Notes: generated by a model from the sequence alone, not told the origin. Positions 13,965-22,351 are shown, counted from the stretch's first letter. The stretch: DNA of 50,404 bases from DATFEN01 sp035691285 (GCA_035691285.1 DASSJI010000012.1:1-50404); one strand, 5' to 3'. Numbers and translations: made by a program.

Positions 13965-16538
13965 TCAAGCCTCATGTTCGAGGCGGGCCGTCCAGGGAGT
14001 GCGTGGGTGCTCCTGGCGTAGCCGGTCTCGAGTCGTCCGGGCACGCTCCGACTCGCCTGCGGCGTCGAGCGCCTGCGCCAGACCGAAGAGCGCCTGGGGC
14101 GTGTAAGGGCCGTGAGCCGACTCCTCGAGCGCCTGCTCGAACGCAGCGACGGCGTCCCGATAGGCGCCTGCTCGCAGGAGGCTCTCGCCGCGGAGGCAAA
14201 GTAGCTCGGGGCGCATGCCCGGATCCGTCGAGCGCGGCAAGGCGTGGCGCACGTACTCGGCGGCATCCCCGAAGCGGCCCTCGGCGTAGGCCCGCGACCC
14301 GCGCTCGTACAGCTCGCGGCCCAGGGAGGCGTGGTCTTCCGGCAGCACCGTGATCAGCCGCAAGCCAAGCAGCACGGCGAGCAGGCCGAGAGGCACCACC
14401 GCACCCCAGCGTCGCGGGATGGGCGGGGCCTGCCCGCATTCCTCCAGCAGGGCCTGGCGCGAGGCGGGCGCCGGCGTCGAGCGCCGGGAGACCGCCACGC
14501 GTCGCGAAATCAGCCCGGCGAGCACACCGAGCAGGGTGAGCGCGAGACCCGCCCGATCGGACGCATCGGACGCGTAGGTCAGACGGACCTCCGGCTGACG
14601 CGGCACGATGAGCATCAGGGCCGGAGACGCGAGATAGGGGCCGTCAGCGCCCTCCGCCCGCCATCGTGGGTGATAGGACACCTTCACCAGCAGCGGGTGG
14701 CCCGGACGACTGGTGCGGATCCGCATCTCCTCCGGCCGCACGTCGGCCTCCACTTCGACTCCGCCCTCGAGGGGAACCGCGGGCGGCGGGAGCCACTCGT
14801 CGCGCTCCGCCACGCGGAAGCGCGGATCGCCGGTGAACACGAGGTGGACGTCCGATTGCGGCTTCCTCGAGAACCAGCGGTAGGCCTTGTCCCGCCAGCC
14901 CGCCGGCGACGACCGCACAGGCTCGAAGGCGAGGGGCTCCACGTACCGCACCGGCTGCCGCAAGCGAAACAGTGCGTAAGGCGCCGGCGCCGGCACCTCG
15001 TCGATGTCCGGGCGGGAGGCCAGGGCCTCCTTCAGCTTCGCCGAAACGGCCACGACCTCGTTCGCTCCGAGCAGGCGCAGGTGGCGAACCGCGTTGTCCG
15101 TGTCGAATCCGGAGTACTCGCGCTTCTTGAAGGGATTGGGAGAGGCCTCCCCGAGCTCGGAGGCGAGGTAGTAGACGAAGTGGGTCTGAAGGCTGGCCTG
15201 GTTGTAGACGCCCTCGAGGGTCGAGCGCCCGGAGAAGTACGGCAGCGTCTCGTACATGCGGATCGAGCCGGCCTTCTCGTGCTCGGCGCTGTACTCCACC
15301 GCGACCCGCGGCTCGGCCACGCCGCCGGCCACGACCCTGGTCAGCCGGCTCCACGCGGGCCACAGCTCCTTCGCCTGCAGGCCCGTGAAGTTGTACTCGA
15401 TCCAGGCACGGCTCAACGTCGAGGACCGGTCGGCGTAGAGCCCCGCCGCCAGCACCAGGCCCAGCGCGACGAGGCCTGGCGCCGCCAGGAGCTCGATGAA
15501 CCGTGCCAGGGCTGCGGCGGCGGCCAGGCACAATGCGAGTTGCGCGAAGGGGACGAAGCGCACGTCGATGAGCCCGAGGCCGGGTCCGGCGGCGGCCAAG
15601 GCGGCGGCCATCACGCCCGCGTGCATCAGGAACAGGAAGCGATGGTCGGGCCCGGCCGCGAAGCGCGCGAGGCCGAGGTTGGCCAGGAGACCCAGCGCCG
15701 CGAGGGCAAACATCGGCAGCAGGTACGCAGGCGCGACGTCGACGATACCGGCGTCGATCCATGGATCGTCGTAGGGCGTGGTCATGCCCCATGCGTACAG
15801 GAGGGGAACCATGTGCACGCCGGCCAGGGCGAAGGCGAGGAGCGCGGTGGCGACCAGCCACACGAGCGTCTTCGCGGGACGGCGGGACACGTAGAGGAAG
15901 TAGGTCGCCGACAGCCCGGCCCACAGCACGGCGTAGCCGTGGGTGAGGGCGGTCAGCGCCAGCAGCGCGGCGGGGAGGAGCTTCGACGTGCCGCGCGTGT
16001 ACGCCCGATACACGACGCCCAGGAACAAGACCGCGAGGCCCGTGCCGTACGTGTACGCGAACTCCCCCGTCATGGTGCTGGCGATCGTGCCGCCCCAGAT
16101 CGGGTTCTTTTCGAGGAACAGGAACACGAGGGCCGCGGCCGCGCCGAGCAGGGGACCCGGGAAGCGGAACCCGAGCCGACGAAAGCCGAGGTACGCCAAG
16201 AGCGGCAGCGCAGGGATCCCCAGCGCGACGCCGAGCTTGAACGCCACCTCCGGCCCGTAAAGCGGTCGCAGCGCGGCCATCAGGACGAAGGGCACCGGGA
16301 AGTAGTAGAGCAGCAGCGGATGGCCGAGATAGGCGCCGGGATACCAGCCGTGGAGGCGCAGCTCGGGCAGGAGCCGTGTGGAGAACCACTCCGCCGCCGG
16401 AAAATGGCACGGCGTGTCCCCGCCGGCCAGGATCGTTGGCAGGAGGACGAGCTCGGGCCGCAGGTAGTCGAAGAGCAGCAGGAGGATCGCGGAGAGGCCG
16501 ACGGCGTCGGTGAGCGCGGCTCGCCGCTCGGCGTTCAT
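13965..16538 (-). CDS. Large polytopic membrane protein (PTPS-related/GT-C-like) with C-terminal TPR domain
   Basis: 857 residues. The first 420 contain about ten to twelve hydrophobic helices. An early loop, G-G-D-T-P-C-H-F-P-A-A-E-W, is followed by W-Y-P-G-A-Y-L-G-H-P, the arrangement seen in the integral-membrane 6-pyruvoyl-tetrahydropterin-synthase-related family and in GT-C glycosyltransferases, where an early loop carries the catalytic acid. A soluble region of about 280 residues follows, then two further membrane helices (near residues 700 and 745), then a TPR domain with R-A-Y-A-E-G-R-F-G-D-A-A and A-Y-R-D-A-V-A-A-F-E-Q-A-L. Start ATG 16538 lies nine bases after a minus-strand TACACT. 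Transfer of a lipid-linked sugar is a plausible but unproven role. Confidence 0.72.
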   Translation of the reverse strand: MNAERRAALTDAVGLSAILLLLFDYLRPELVLLPTILAGGDTPCHFPAAEWFSTRLLPELRLHGWYPGAYLGHPLLLYYFPVPFVLMAALRPLYGPEVAFKLGVALGIPALPLLAYLGFRRLGFRFPGPLLGAAAALVFLFLEKNPIWGGTIASTMTGEFAYTYGTGLAVLFLGVVYRAYTRGTSKLLPAALLALTALTHGYAVLWAGLSATYFLYVSRRPAKTLVWLVATALLAFALAGVHMVPLLYAWGMTTPYDDPWIDAGIVDVAPAYLLPMFALAALGLLANLGLARFAAGPDHRFLFLMHAGVMAAALAAAGPGLGLIDVRFVPFAQLALCLAAAAALARFIELLAAPGLVALGLVLAAGLYADRSSTLSRAWIEYNFTGLQAKELWPAWSRLTRVVAGGVAEPRVAVEYSAEHEKAGSIRMYETLPYFSGRSTLEGVYNQASLQTHFVYYLASELGEASPNPFKKREYSGFDTDNAVRHLRLLGANEVVAVSAKLKEALASRPDIDEVPAPAPYALFRLRQPVRYVEPLAFEPVRSSPAGWRDKAYRWFSRKPQSDVHLVFTGDPRFRVAERDEWLPPPAVPLEGGVEVEADVRPEEMRIRTSRPGHPLLVKVSYHPRWRAEGADGPYLASPALMLIVPRQPEVRLTYASDASDRAGLALTLLGVLAGLISRRVAVSRRSTPAPASRQALLEECGQAPPIPRRWGAVVPLGLLAVLLGLRLITVLPEDHASLGRELYERGSRAYAEGRFGDAAEYVRHALPRSTDPGMRPELLCLRGESLLRAGAYRDAVAAFEQALEESAHGPYTPQALFGLAQALDAAGESERARTTRDRLRQEHPRTPWTARLEHEA

Positions 16539-16568
16539 GCCGCGGCGAGTGTAGTACCATCCCGCGCC
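16539..16568. promoter_or_regulatory. Short divergent promoter region, membrane protein / response regulator
   Basis: Thirty bases separate two divergent start codons. A minus-strand TACACT (16553-16548) is nine bases before the ATG at 16538. A plus-strand TAGTAC (16552-16557) is eleven bases before the GTG at 16569. The two hexamers overlap by two bases. Neither start has a ribosome binding site. The plus-strand hexamer is a weak match. Confidence 0.35.
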
Positions 16569-16931
16569 GTGACCGAAGCGAAGCGCATCCTCGTCGTCGA
16601 CGACGACGAGGCCGTGGCCACGATGCTCTCGCGGGCGCTCGCCCGACACGGCTTCAAGATCGACACGGCCCGGAGCGGCGACGAGGCGCTCGCTCGCGCC
16701 GAGGGCGGCGGCTACGACGCGGCGATCCTCGACCTCGTGATGCCGGGCCGGGACGGCGCCGACCTCGGCGCCGTCCTGGCCGCCCAGCGGCCGGACCTCA
16801 CGATCGCGTTCCTGACCGGCTACCAGAACTCGCCGTTGATCGACGCGGCACGGAGGGCCGGGCGCGTCGTCTTCGCCAAGCCGGTCGTGGTCCAGGAGCT
16901 GGTCGACTTCCTCAAGGCCGAGCTGCGCTAG
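16569..16931 (+). CDS. Single-domain response regulator
   Basis: A 120-residue receiver domain with all phosphorylation residues: acidic pair D11-D12-D13, phospho-acceptor D55 (I-L-D-L-V-M-P-G), T83 (F-L-T-G) and K104-P105. There is no output domain, so it acts by protein-protein contact, as in CheY-like or phosphorelay regulators. No histidine kinase lies in the window. GTG 16569 was chosen because it opens directly onto the first beta strand; the much longer upstream frame is antisense to the membrane-protein gene. Confidence 0.9.
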   Translation: MTEAKRILVVDDDEAVATMLSRALARHGFKIDTARSGDEALARAEGGGYDAAILDLVMPGRDGADLGAVLAAQRPDLTIAFLTGYQNSPLIDAARRAGRVVFAKPVVVQELVDFLKAELR

Positions 16932-16961
16932 TCCGGACGCCTCCCCTCTCGGTCGACGGCC

Positions 16962-17474
16962 CTACCAGACGTAGACCCGCACGTGCTCCGTGCCGTTCCG
17001 GACCTCCACGATCTTGCCGTCGGCCCGGTGCAGGGCCGAAAGGACGCCCCTGACGTCCAGGCGGCCCGACGCGAACGACGCGAGCGCCCGCTCCAGGCAC
17101 TCGAGCGGCACGTTCACGTCGACCTGCTCGCCGCTTCCGCTCCGGACACGGACCTCCAGGAGGTCACCACGCTTCGAAACACGCACCGTCTCGTCGCCGT
17201 CCTCCACCGTGACCAGCTCGGCGTCGGGCATCCTGCGCAGCTCGGCCGCCAGCTCGCGCGCCACGGGCATCAGGCGCTCCGCGTCCCTGCCCATGTCGAC
17301 CCGCAGCTCGCGCTGGGGCACGAAGCTCAGGGCGGCCTCCGCGGCCAGGAGCGGCACCGGCACGACGATGCGCGGCGCGGCGCGGTCCGCTTTCACGTCC
17401 ACGACGACGTAGTCCATGCTGGCGAGGCCGGCCCCGGCGGCCAGCGCCGTGGCCCCGGCGATCTTGAGCAGCAC
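16962..17474 (-). CDS. Exported protein, tandem paralogue of the upstream gene (copy B)
   Basis: A 170-residue protein of unknown family. The N-terminus (L-L-K-I-A-G-A-T-A-L-A-A-G-A-G-L) is a signal peptide or anchor. The rest matches the gene immediately upstream: both have (L/F)-V-T-(V/M), then an acidic patch, T-V-(R/T)-V-S-(K/R)-(R/K)-G-(D/E)-L, E/Q-V-R-V, V-(N/D)-V-P-(L/I), and a terminal V-(E/R)-V-x-(N/D)-...-V-R-(V/I). It starts at GTG 17474, whose ribosome binding site GGGAGG is formed by the last codons of the upstream gene; the intergenic gap is three bases. Within the protein the V-x-V-P-L-x8-A-L motif occurs twice. Confidence 0.7.
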   Translation of the reverse strand: MLLKIAGATALAAGAGLASMDYVVVDVKADRAAPRIVVPVPLLAAEAALSFVPQRELRVDMGRDAERLMPVARELAAELRRMPDAELVTVEDGDETVRVSKRGDLLEVRVRSGSGEQVDVNVPLECLERALASFASGRLDVRGVLSALHRADGKIVEVRNGTEHVRVYVW

Positions 17475-17477
17475 GCG

Positions 17478-18032
17478 CTACCTCCCTTCGTCGATCCAGA
17501 TGCGGACGCGGTCGTCCCTGTCCTCGACGCGCACCACGTCGCCCCGCCGCTTCGACAGCTCCCGGATGGCGCCCTGGAGGTTCAGCTCCTCGCCCTCGCC
17601 TGCGAACAGCGCGTCCACCAGGGCGATGGGCACGTCCACCATCACGCGCTCGCTCTCGTGCGCGCCCTCGACGCGGACCTGCACGAGCTCGCCCTTGCGG
17701 GAGACCGTCACGGTCTCCTCCTCGTCCTCGTCGCGCATGGTCACGAAGTCGGTATCGCCGGCGGCCTTCAGCTCCAGCCACATCTTGCGGGCGTCCGAGA
17801 CGCTCAGCCTGCCACAGTGCTTCCCGAGCCGGATGTGCTTCTCGTCGAGGATCGGCTCGGGGGCCGCCTTCAGGGCGATCTCGACCAGGGACAGCGGGAC
17901 GTTGACGTGGACCTTCGACCCCTTGGCCTCCTCGACCTGGATGTGGAGCCAGGGCTTCGCCTGTGCGGCGGCGGGCCGTGCGCCCGCCAGGAGCAGGGCC
18001 GAGAACCCGAGAACGGCGACCGAACGCTTCAT
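17478..18032 (-). CDS. Exported protein, tandem paralogue (copy A)
   Basis: A 184-residue protein with a clear Sec signal peptide ending A-R-P-A-A-A-Q-A. The mature part starts with L-H-I-Q-V-E-E-A-K-G and V-H-V-N-V-P-L-S-L-V-E-I-A-L. A diverged copy of the same unit, V-Q-V-R-V-E-G-A-H-E followed by V-M-V-D-V-P-I-A-L-V-D-A-L, occurs in the second half, so the protein itself arose by internal duplication. GGAGG lies nine bases before the ATG. It is paralogous to the next gene and co-transcribed with it. A related V-x-V-P-L-x-L pattern is familiar from short repeats near YvlB-like envelope-stress proteins, but I cannot confirm homology. Function unknown; periplasmic location inferred. Confidence 0.74.
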   Translation of the reverse strand: MKRSVAVLGFSALLLAGARPAAAQAKPWLHIQVEEAKGSKVHVNVPLSLVEIALKAAPEPILDEKHIRLGKHCGRLSVSDARKMWLELKAAGDTDFVTMRDEDEEETVTVSRKGELVQVRVEGAHESERVMVDVPIALVDALFAGEGEELNLQGAIRELSKRRGDVVRVEDRDDRVRIWIDEGR

Positions 18033-18141
18033 GACCGCTGACCTCCGGCGACCCCCCGGGCCGCTCTGGCCCTGGTAACGGACGAGGCCGGCAGGAGGTT
18101 CCGGTTTCTCGGGTTCAGGCCCTTGGATGCTTCCGGCCGCG

Positions 18142-19533
18142 TCAGTCCTTGGGCTGCTCCAGGTACCGGATCCGCTTGGCCACGTCGGTGTTCACCGAGT
18201 GGTAGGGCTGGGTGAGGTTGCCGGAGTCGAAGACCGAGTCCCGGATGTGCTCGACGTCGTCGTAGCCGATCGCGTTGGTGAAGATCGGAAGCAGGTACTC
18301 GATGCCGACCCTCGAGGGCTTCATGAGGGCCGGGTCGTAGAACGAGGGATGCATCTGGCGAGCGTGGATGAACCCCCAGCGGTCCCGGAAGGCGTTGCCG
18401 TCGTAGCCGTCCACGTAGAACCCGCGCTTGGCGCTCCACTGCAGGATCGCGATGGCGTTGTTCTGGCCGTCGAGGAGCATGTCCACGGCCTTGCCGCCCA
18501 GCTGGGAAGCGTGGAAGCGGTCGAACAGGATGGGCCGTCCGCCGCGCTGGGTGTGCCCGACCTTACGGGTGAAGATGGCGTCCCGGGCCGAGGGCGCCCG
18601 CCTGTGCTTGCGGAAGTACTCGTCGCCGAACTGGCGGACCAGCAGCTCGCGCAGGGCCTCGGCCGCGCCGGTCAGGATGACGTTGCCCGCCGGGTCGTGG
18701 GTCGGTCGCTTCGCGCCCAGCTCCTGGCCGGCCTCGTCCACGATCCCCTCGCCCACGACGATCACCACGTTCTTCTGCAGCTCGTACAGCTCCCACACCC
18801 GCTCCATGAGCGCGGCCACGTCGAGGCGGTGCTCCGGCACGAGGATGATGTCCGGTTGCCCGAAGGCCGAGCCCAGGGCGATGTAGCCCGAGTGGCGCCC
18901 CATCACCTCGACGATCGCGATGCGGCGGTGGCTCTCGGCCGTCGTCCGGATGCGCCGCACGCCTTCAGCCGAAACGAACACCGACGTGGCGTACCCCGGC
19001 GTCGCGTAGTTGACCATGTTGTCGAGGTCGAAGCCCTCGCGCGAGCGCCCGCGCTCGTACACGAAGCCGGGGGGCTGCGAGCTGGGCTTGCGGAGCCACT
19101 CGTCGGGCTCGCTCCGGTAGTTGAGCCCGAGGTCGTTGTCGATGGTCTTCGGGGCCAGGACCACCGGGAACCGCTCCGAGAGCGGCTGGAGCCCGTTCAG
19201 CGTGCCGTCGCCGCCGATGCAGATGAGGGCGTCGATGCCGAGACGGCGGATGCGGTCGGCCACCTGGTCGAGGGTCGTCGAATCCTGGGGGTCCACGAAC
19301 GCCCGGGACGCGCCGAGGATCGTCCCGCCCAGGGTCGCGTCCAGCTCCGGCACCTCCATGAAGAGCGGGTTCAGGTGGAGGTGCGGAACGTGGGGGAACA
19401 GGAGCCCGCTGAATCCCTTGATGAAGCCGTAGACCTCGATCCGGTGCTGGTTGGCGCGGACCACGGCGCCCTTCACCGTGGCGTTCAGGGCGGGTGTGTC
19501 CCCTCCGGCCGTCAGGATGCCGATCCGCTTCAA
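18142..19533 (-). CDS. 6-phosphofructokinase (group with Gly/Lys at the phosphoryl-donor positions)
   Basis: A 463-residue PFK phosphorylating fructose 6-phosphate in glycolysis. Motifs are G-G-D-T-P-A-L-N near the N-terminus, I-G-G-D-G110-T-L-N-G, P-K129-T-I-D132-N-D134 with the catalytic aspartates, M-G-R-H-S-G and G-H-T-Q-R-G-G. The Gly in G-G-D-G is the ATP-enzyme residue (PPi enzymes have Asp). The Lys in P-K-T-I-D is common to PPi-dependent and some longer ATP enzymes, so the donor is probably ATP but not certain. TTG 19533 gives the usual M-K-R-I-G-I-L start and has GGAG ten bases upstream; GTG 19566 is an alternative. It follows the formylglycine-generating enzyme gene by 41 bases. 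Confidence 0.87.
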   Translation of the reverse strand: MKRIGILTAGGDTPALNATVKGAVVRANQHRIEVYGFIKGFSGLLFPHVPHLHLNPLFMEVPELDATLGGTILGASRAFVDPQDSTTLDQVADRIRRLGIDALICIGGDGTLNGLQPLSERFPVVLAPKTIDNDLGLNYRSEPDEWLRKPSSQPPGFVYERGRSREGFDLDNMVNYATPGYATSVFVSAEGVRRIRTTAESHRRIAIVEVMGRHSGYIALGSAFGQPDIILVPEHRLDVAALMERVWELYELQKNVVIVVGEGIVDEAGQELGAKRPTHDPAGNVILTGAAEALRELLVRQFGDEYFRKHRRAPSARDAIFTRKVGHTQRGGRPILFDRFHASQLGGKAVDMLLDGQNNAIAILQWSAKRGFYVDGYDGNAFRDRWGFIHARQMHPSFYDPALMKPSRVGIEYLLPIFTNAIGYDDVEHIRDSVFDSGNLTQPYHSVNTDVAKRIRYLEQPKD

Positions 19534-19574
19534 GCTCGAGGATCTCCGGGCACGCGAAAGTAGCACACTTTGCG

Positions 19575-20693
19575 CTAGCCCTCGCTCGCCCGGGGCCGAG
19601 GGCTCCCGTCACGCACGCAGCGGAAGCCCAGGTGGTTGGTGCCCGTGCCCACGTCGCCCTTCCCGCGCGTCCCCACCATGTAGCGCGAGCAATAGAGGTC
19701 CGTGCAGAGGAACGACCCGCCGCGCATCACTCGCTTCTTCTCCGCAGGCTCGGCGGGATCGTACGGCGTGTCCGGACCGCGCGGATCGCGCACGACGTCC
19801 GCCGAAGCCGCCAGCGTCGCGTAGTAGTCCGGGCGGTACCAGTCGCTCACCCACTCCCAGACGTTGCCCGCGACGTCGTAGAGGCCGTATGCGTTGGGCG
19901 GGAACTGGGCCACCGGCGCGGTTCCCGTGAAGCGGTCGAGGGCGGTGTCTTCCTGGGGGAAGCGCCCCTGGTGGCTGTTGCACATCCAGCGGCCGCCGTC
20001 GTTGAACTCGTCTCCCCAGGGATAGAGCTTGCCGCTCAGCCCGCCTCGTGCCGCGAACTCCCACTCCGCCTCGGTGGGAAGGCGCTTGCCGGCCCACTCC
20101 GCATAGGCCGCCGCGTCCTCGTAGGCGACGTGAACGACAGGATGCTTCTCGCGACCCTTCAGGGTGCTCCTCGGGCCGGCCGGGTGGCGCCAGTCCGCCC
20201 CCCGCACGTAGCTCCACCACTGGAAGTGATCGTCGAGAGGGACCGCGCGGGCGGGAGGGGTGAAGACGACCGAGCCCGCGACGAGGTTCTCGAGGGGTGC
20301 GCCGGGGAAGTCCTCGGCGCGCGGCGTCCTTTCGGAGACGGTGATGTAGCCGGTGGCCGCCACGAAGCGGGCGAACTCCTCGTTCGTGACCTCCGTCGAG
20401 TCCATCCAGAAGCCGTCGACCTGGACGCGGTGGATCGGCCGCGAGTCCTGGGTGGCCTGCATGCCCACGGGGCTCATTCCCGCCTGCTGCGCCGCGCCCA
20501 TCGAGAACTCGCCGCCCGGAATCCAGACCATCCCCGAGGGAGCATCCCCCGGCGACGGATTCGTCTTGGGAACGGTCGGCAGGAACTCGTGGTGCACCGA
20601 CGTCCGCGCCGCCGGCGCGGGCGTCGAGGGCCGCGTGCACGACGCGGCGGCCGCCGCCACAATCGCGACGCCCGCGACGACCGTCCCCCGCAT
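19575..20693 (-). CDS. Formylglycine-generating enzyme family lipoprotein (SUMF1/FGE-like)
   Basis: A 372-residue protein with a lipobox (A-A-A-S-C19), so probably an envelope lipoprotein. The FGE-sulfatase fold shows M-V-W-I-P-G-G-E-F-S-M-G, R-L-P-T-E-A-E-W-E-F-A-A-R-G-G, G-N-V-W-E-W and M-R-G-G-S-F-L-C330-T-D-L-Y-C335-x-R-Y. The last two cysteines match the copper-binding catalytic pair of true aerobic FGEs, rather than SUMF1-like proteins of other function. FGE oxidises a sulfatase active-site Cys to formylglycine using O2. The sulfatase gene is 40 bases upstream on the same strand, a natural substrate pairing. Lipoprotein sorting is unusual for an enzyme usually acting on unfolded sulfatase before or during export. 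Confidence 0.86.
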   Translation of the reverse strand: MRGTVVAGVAIVAAAAASCTRPSTPAPAARTSVHHEFLPTVPKTNPSPGDAPSGMVWIPGGEFSMGAAQQAGMSPVGMQATQDSRPIHRVQVDGFWMDSTEVTNEEFARFVAATGYITVSERTPRAEDFPGAPLENLVAGSVVFTPPARAVPLDDHFQWWSYVRGADWRHPAGPRSTLKGREKHPVVHVAYEDAAAYAEWAGKRLPTEAEWEFAARGGLSGKLYPWGDEFNDGGRWMCNSHQGRFPQEDTALDRFTGTAPVAQFPPNAYGLYDVAGNVWEWVSDWYRPDYYATLAASADVVRDPRGPDTPYDPAEPAEKKRVMRGGSFLCTDLYCSRYMVGTRGKGDVGTGTNHLGFRCVRDGSPRPRASEG

Positions 20694-20733
20694 GGCGCCG
20701 TCTACCCTCGCCCCGGCCTGGTTCCGATCTCGC

Positions 20734-22278
20734 CTACCTGCCGGCGGTCATCCCCTCGATCTGCTTCTGGATCTTCTCCAGGTTGAAGGATCCCGGCGTC
20801 TGGCTGGGCGGGTAGTCCTTGAACGTCATGAGCCACTGCCCTGCCATCTGCTGGAGCGGCACGATCACGAACACACGGTCGAGGAACCAGTCGTTGTAGG
20901 TGTTCGAGTTGTGCTGGGCCCGCTCGAAGGGGTCGCGCCGCAGGTGGAAGAGCAGCGGCACTCGCAGCTCGGTGAAAGGCTCGCGCCAGACGCCGAACGC
21001 CTGGCCGCGGTTCTCCAGGAAGACGGCCTTCCATGCGTCGTAGCGCATCGCCACGACCTGGCCGTCGTCGTTGACGTAGATGAACTCGCGGCGGGGCGAC
21101 TCCTTGGCCCTGCCGCTCAGGTAGTCGAGCTGGTCGTAGCCGTCGATGTAGTTGCGGTAGGTGCGGCCCAGCGCGGGGTAGCCCTTGCGCAGCTTGTCCT
21201 TGACGCCCGGCTCGCCGGCGGCGGCCGCGAAGGTGGGCAGCCAGTCCTCGTGGGCCACGACCCCGTTCAGAGTGACGCCCGCCGGGAAGTGGCCCGGCCA
21301 GCGCACGAAGGCCGGCACGCGGTAGGCGCCCTCCCAGTTCGAGTTCTTCTCGCTGCGGAAGGGCATGGTCCCGGCGTCTGGCCAGGTGTTGTAGTGCGGC
21401 CCGTTGTCGGTCGAGTAGAAGACGATCGTGTCGCCCGCCAGCCCGAGGTCGTCGATCAGCCTCAGCAGCTCGCCGACGTGCATGTCGTGCTCGACCATGC
21501 CGTCGCTGTACTCGTCCTGGCCGGAGATGCCGCGGTGCTCGGCCTTCACGTGCGTGCGGAAGTGCATGCGCGTGCCGTTCCACCAGCAGAAGAACGGCTT
21601 GCCGGCCTTGTGCTGGCGCTGGATGAAGTCCTTCGCCGCAGCCAGCGTCTCCACGTCCACGGTCTCCATGCGCTTCTTGGTGAGAGGGCCGGTGTCCTCG
21701 ATGCGGCCGTCGGCCCAGGCGTGGATCACGCCCCGCGGGCCGAACTTCTTGCGGAACTCCGGGTTCTTCGGATAGTCCTCGTTCTCGGGCTCCTCCTCGG
21801 CGTTCAGGTGGTAGAGGTTGCCGAAGAACTCGTCGAAGCCGTGGGCGGTGGGCAGGTGCTCGTCCCGGTCGCCTTGGTGGTTCTTCCCAAACTGGCCGGT
21901 GGCGTATCCCAGGCTCTTCATCACCCCGGCGATCGTGATGTCGCTCTTCTGCCAGCCCTCCTTCGCGCCCGGCAGCCCGACCTTGGTCATGCCGGTGCGC
22001 ACGGGGACGGCCCCGGACAGGAACGCGGCCCGCCCCGCGGTGCACGACTGCTGACCGTAGTAGTCGGTGAAGGCGACGCCCTCCTTCGCGATGCGGTCGA
22101 TGTTGGGGGTCTGGTACCCCATCATGCCGCGGCTGTTGTAGCTGATGTTCCAGGTGCCGATGTCGTCGCCCCAGATGACGAGAACGTTCGGCTTCCTGCC
22201 CGCGGCCTGCGCGTCCGCGGGCGCGCTGGCCAGGAGCAGCGCCAGGACGCCGAGCGCGCTCGCCAACCTGCGTTCCAT
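20734..22278 (-). CDS. Exported arylsulfatase (alkaline phosphatase superfamily)
   Basis: A 514-residue sulfatase with a Sec signal peptide (to about residue 25). Metal-site strand N-V-L-V-I-W-G-D-D and later S-T-D-N-G-P-H are present. The modification motif is C79-T-A-G-R83 followed by A-A-F-L-S-G, so Cys79 is the expected formylglycine precursor. The canonical motif is C/S-x-P-x-R; Ala replaces Pro here. The segment M-T-K-V-G-L-P-G-A-K-E-G-W is typical of a known bacterial sulfatase subgroup. It hydrolyses a sulfate ester, probably scavenged from polysaccharide or aryl sulfate; the substrate is unknown. AAGGAGG precedes the ATG by four to five bases. It heads the operon with the FGE gene. 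Confidence 0.9.
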   Translation of the reverse strand: MERRLASALGVLALLLASAPADAQAAGRKPNVLVIWGDDIGTWNISYNSRGMMGYQTPNIDRIAKEGVAFTDYYGQQSCTAGRAAFLSGAVPVRTGMTKVGLPGAKEGWQKSDITIAGVMKSLGYATGQFGKNHQGDRDEHLPTAHGFDEFFGNLYHLNAEEEPENEDYPKNPEFRKKFGPRGVIHAWADGRIEDTGPLTKKRMETVDVETLAAAKDFIQRQHKAGKPFFCWWNGTRMHFRTHVKAEHRGISGQDEYSDGMVEHDMHVGELLRLIDDLGLAGDTIVFYSTDNGPHYNTWPDAGTMPFRSEKNSNWEGAYRVPAFVRWPGHFPAGVTLNGVVAHEDWLPTFAAAAGEPGVKDKLRKGYPALGRTYRNYIDGYDQLDYLSGRAKESPRREFIYVNDDGQVVAMRYDAWKAVFLENRGQAFGVWREPFTELRVPLLFHLRRDPFERAQHNSNTYNDWFLDRVFVIVPLQQMAGQWLMTFKDYPPSQTPGSFNLEKIQKQIEGMTAGR

Positions 22279-22337
22279 TTCGCCTCCTTGCCGTGCTCAG
22301 AAGCCGAGCATGGGCCCGCCATCCGCTTCGGCCGGTG

Positions 22338-22343
22338 TATGAT
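22338..22343 (+). promoter_or_regulatory. Putative -10 element of the KamA-like gene
   Basis: TATGAT matches the consensus in five of six positions and is followed by eight bases and then the ATG at 22352. Transcription starting the usual six to eight bases downstream would begin at or next to the A of ATG. There is no ribosome binding site, so a leaderless mRNA is the simplest reading. No good -35 was found. Confidence 0.45.
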
Positions 22344-22351
22344 TATGGGTT

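Noticed and set aside
14244..16568. Long plus-strand frame joined to the response regulator
   Set aside because: It is antisense to the membrane-protein gene and low in complexity; only the part from GTG 16569 encodes a recognisable receiver domain.
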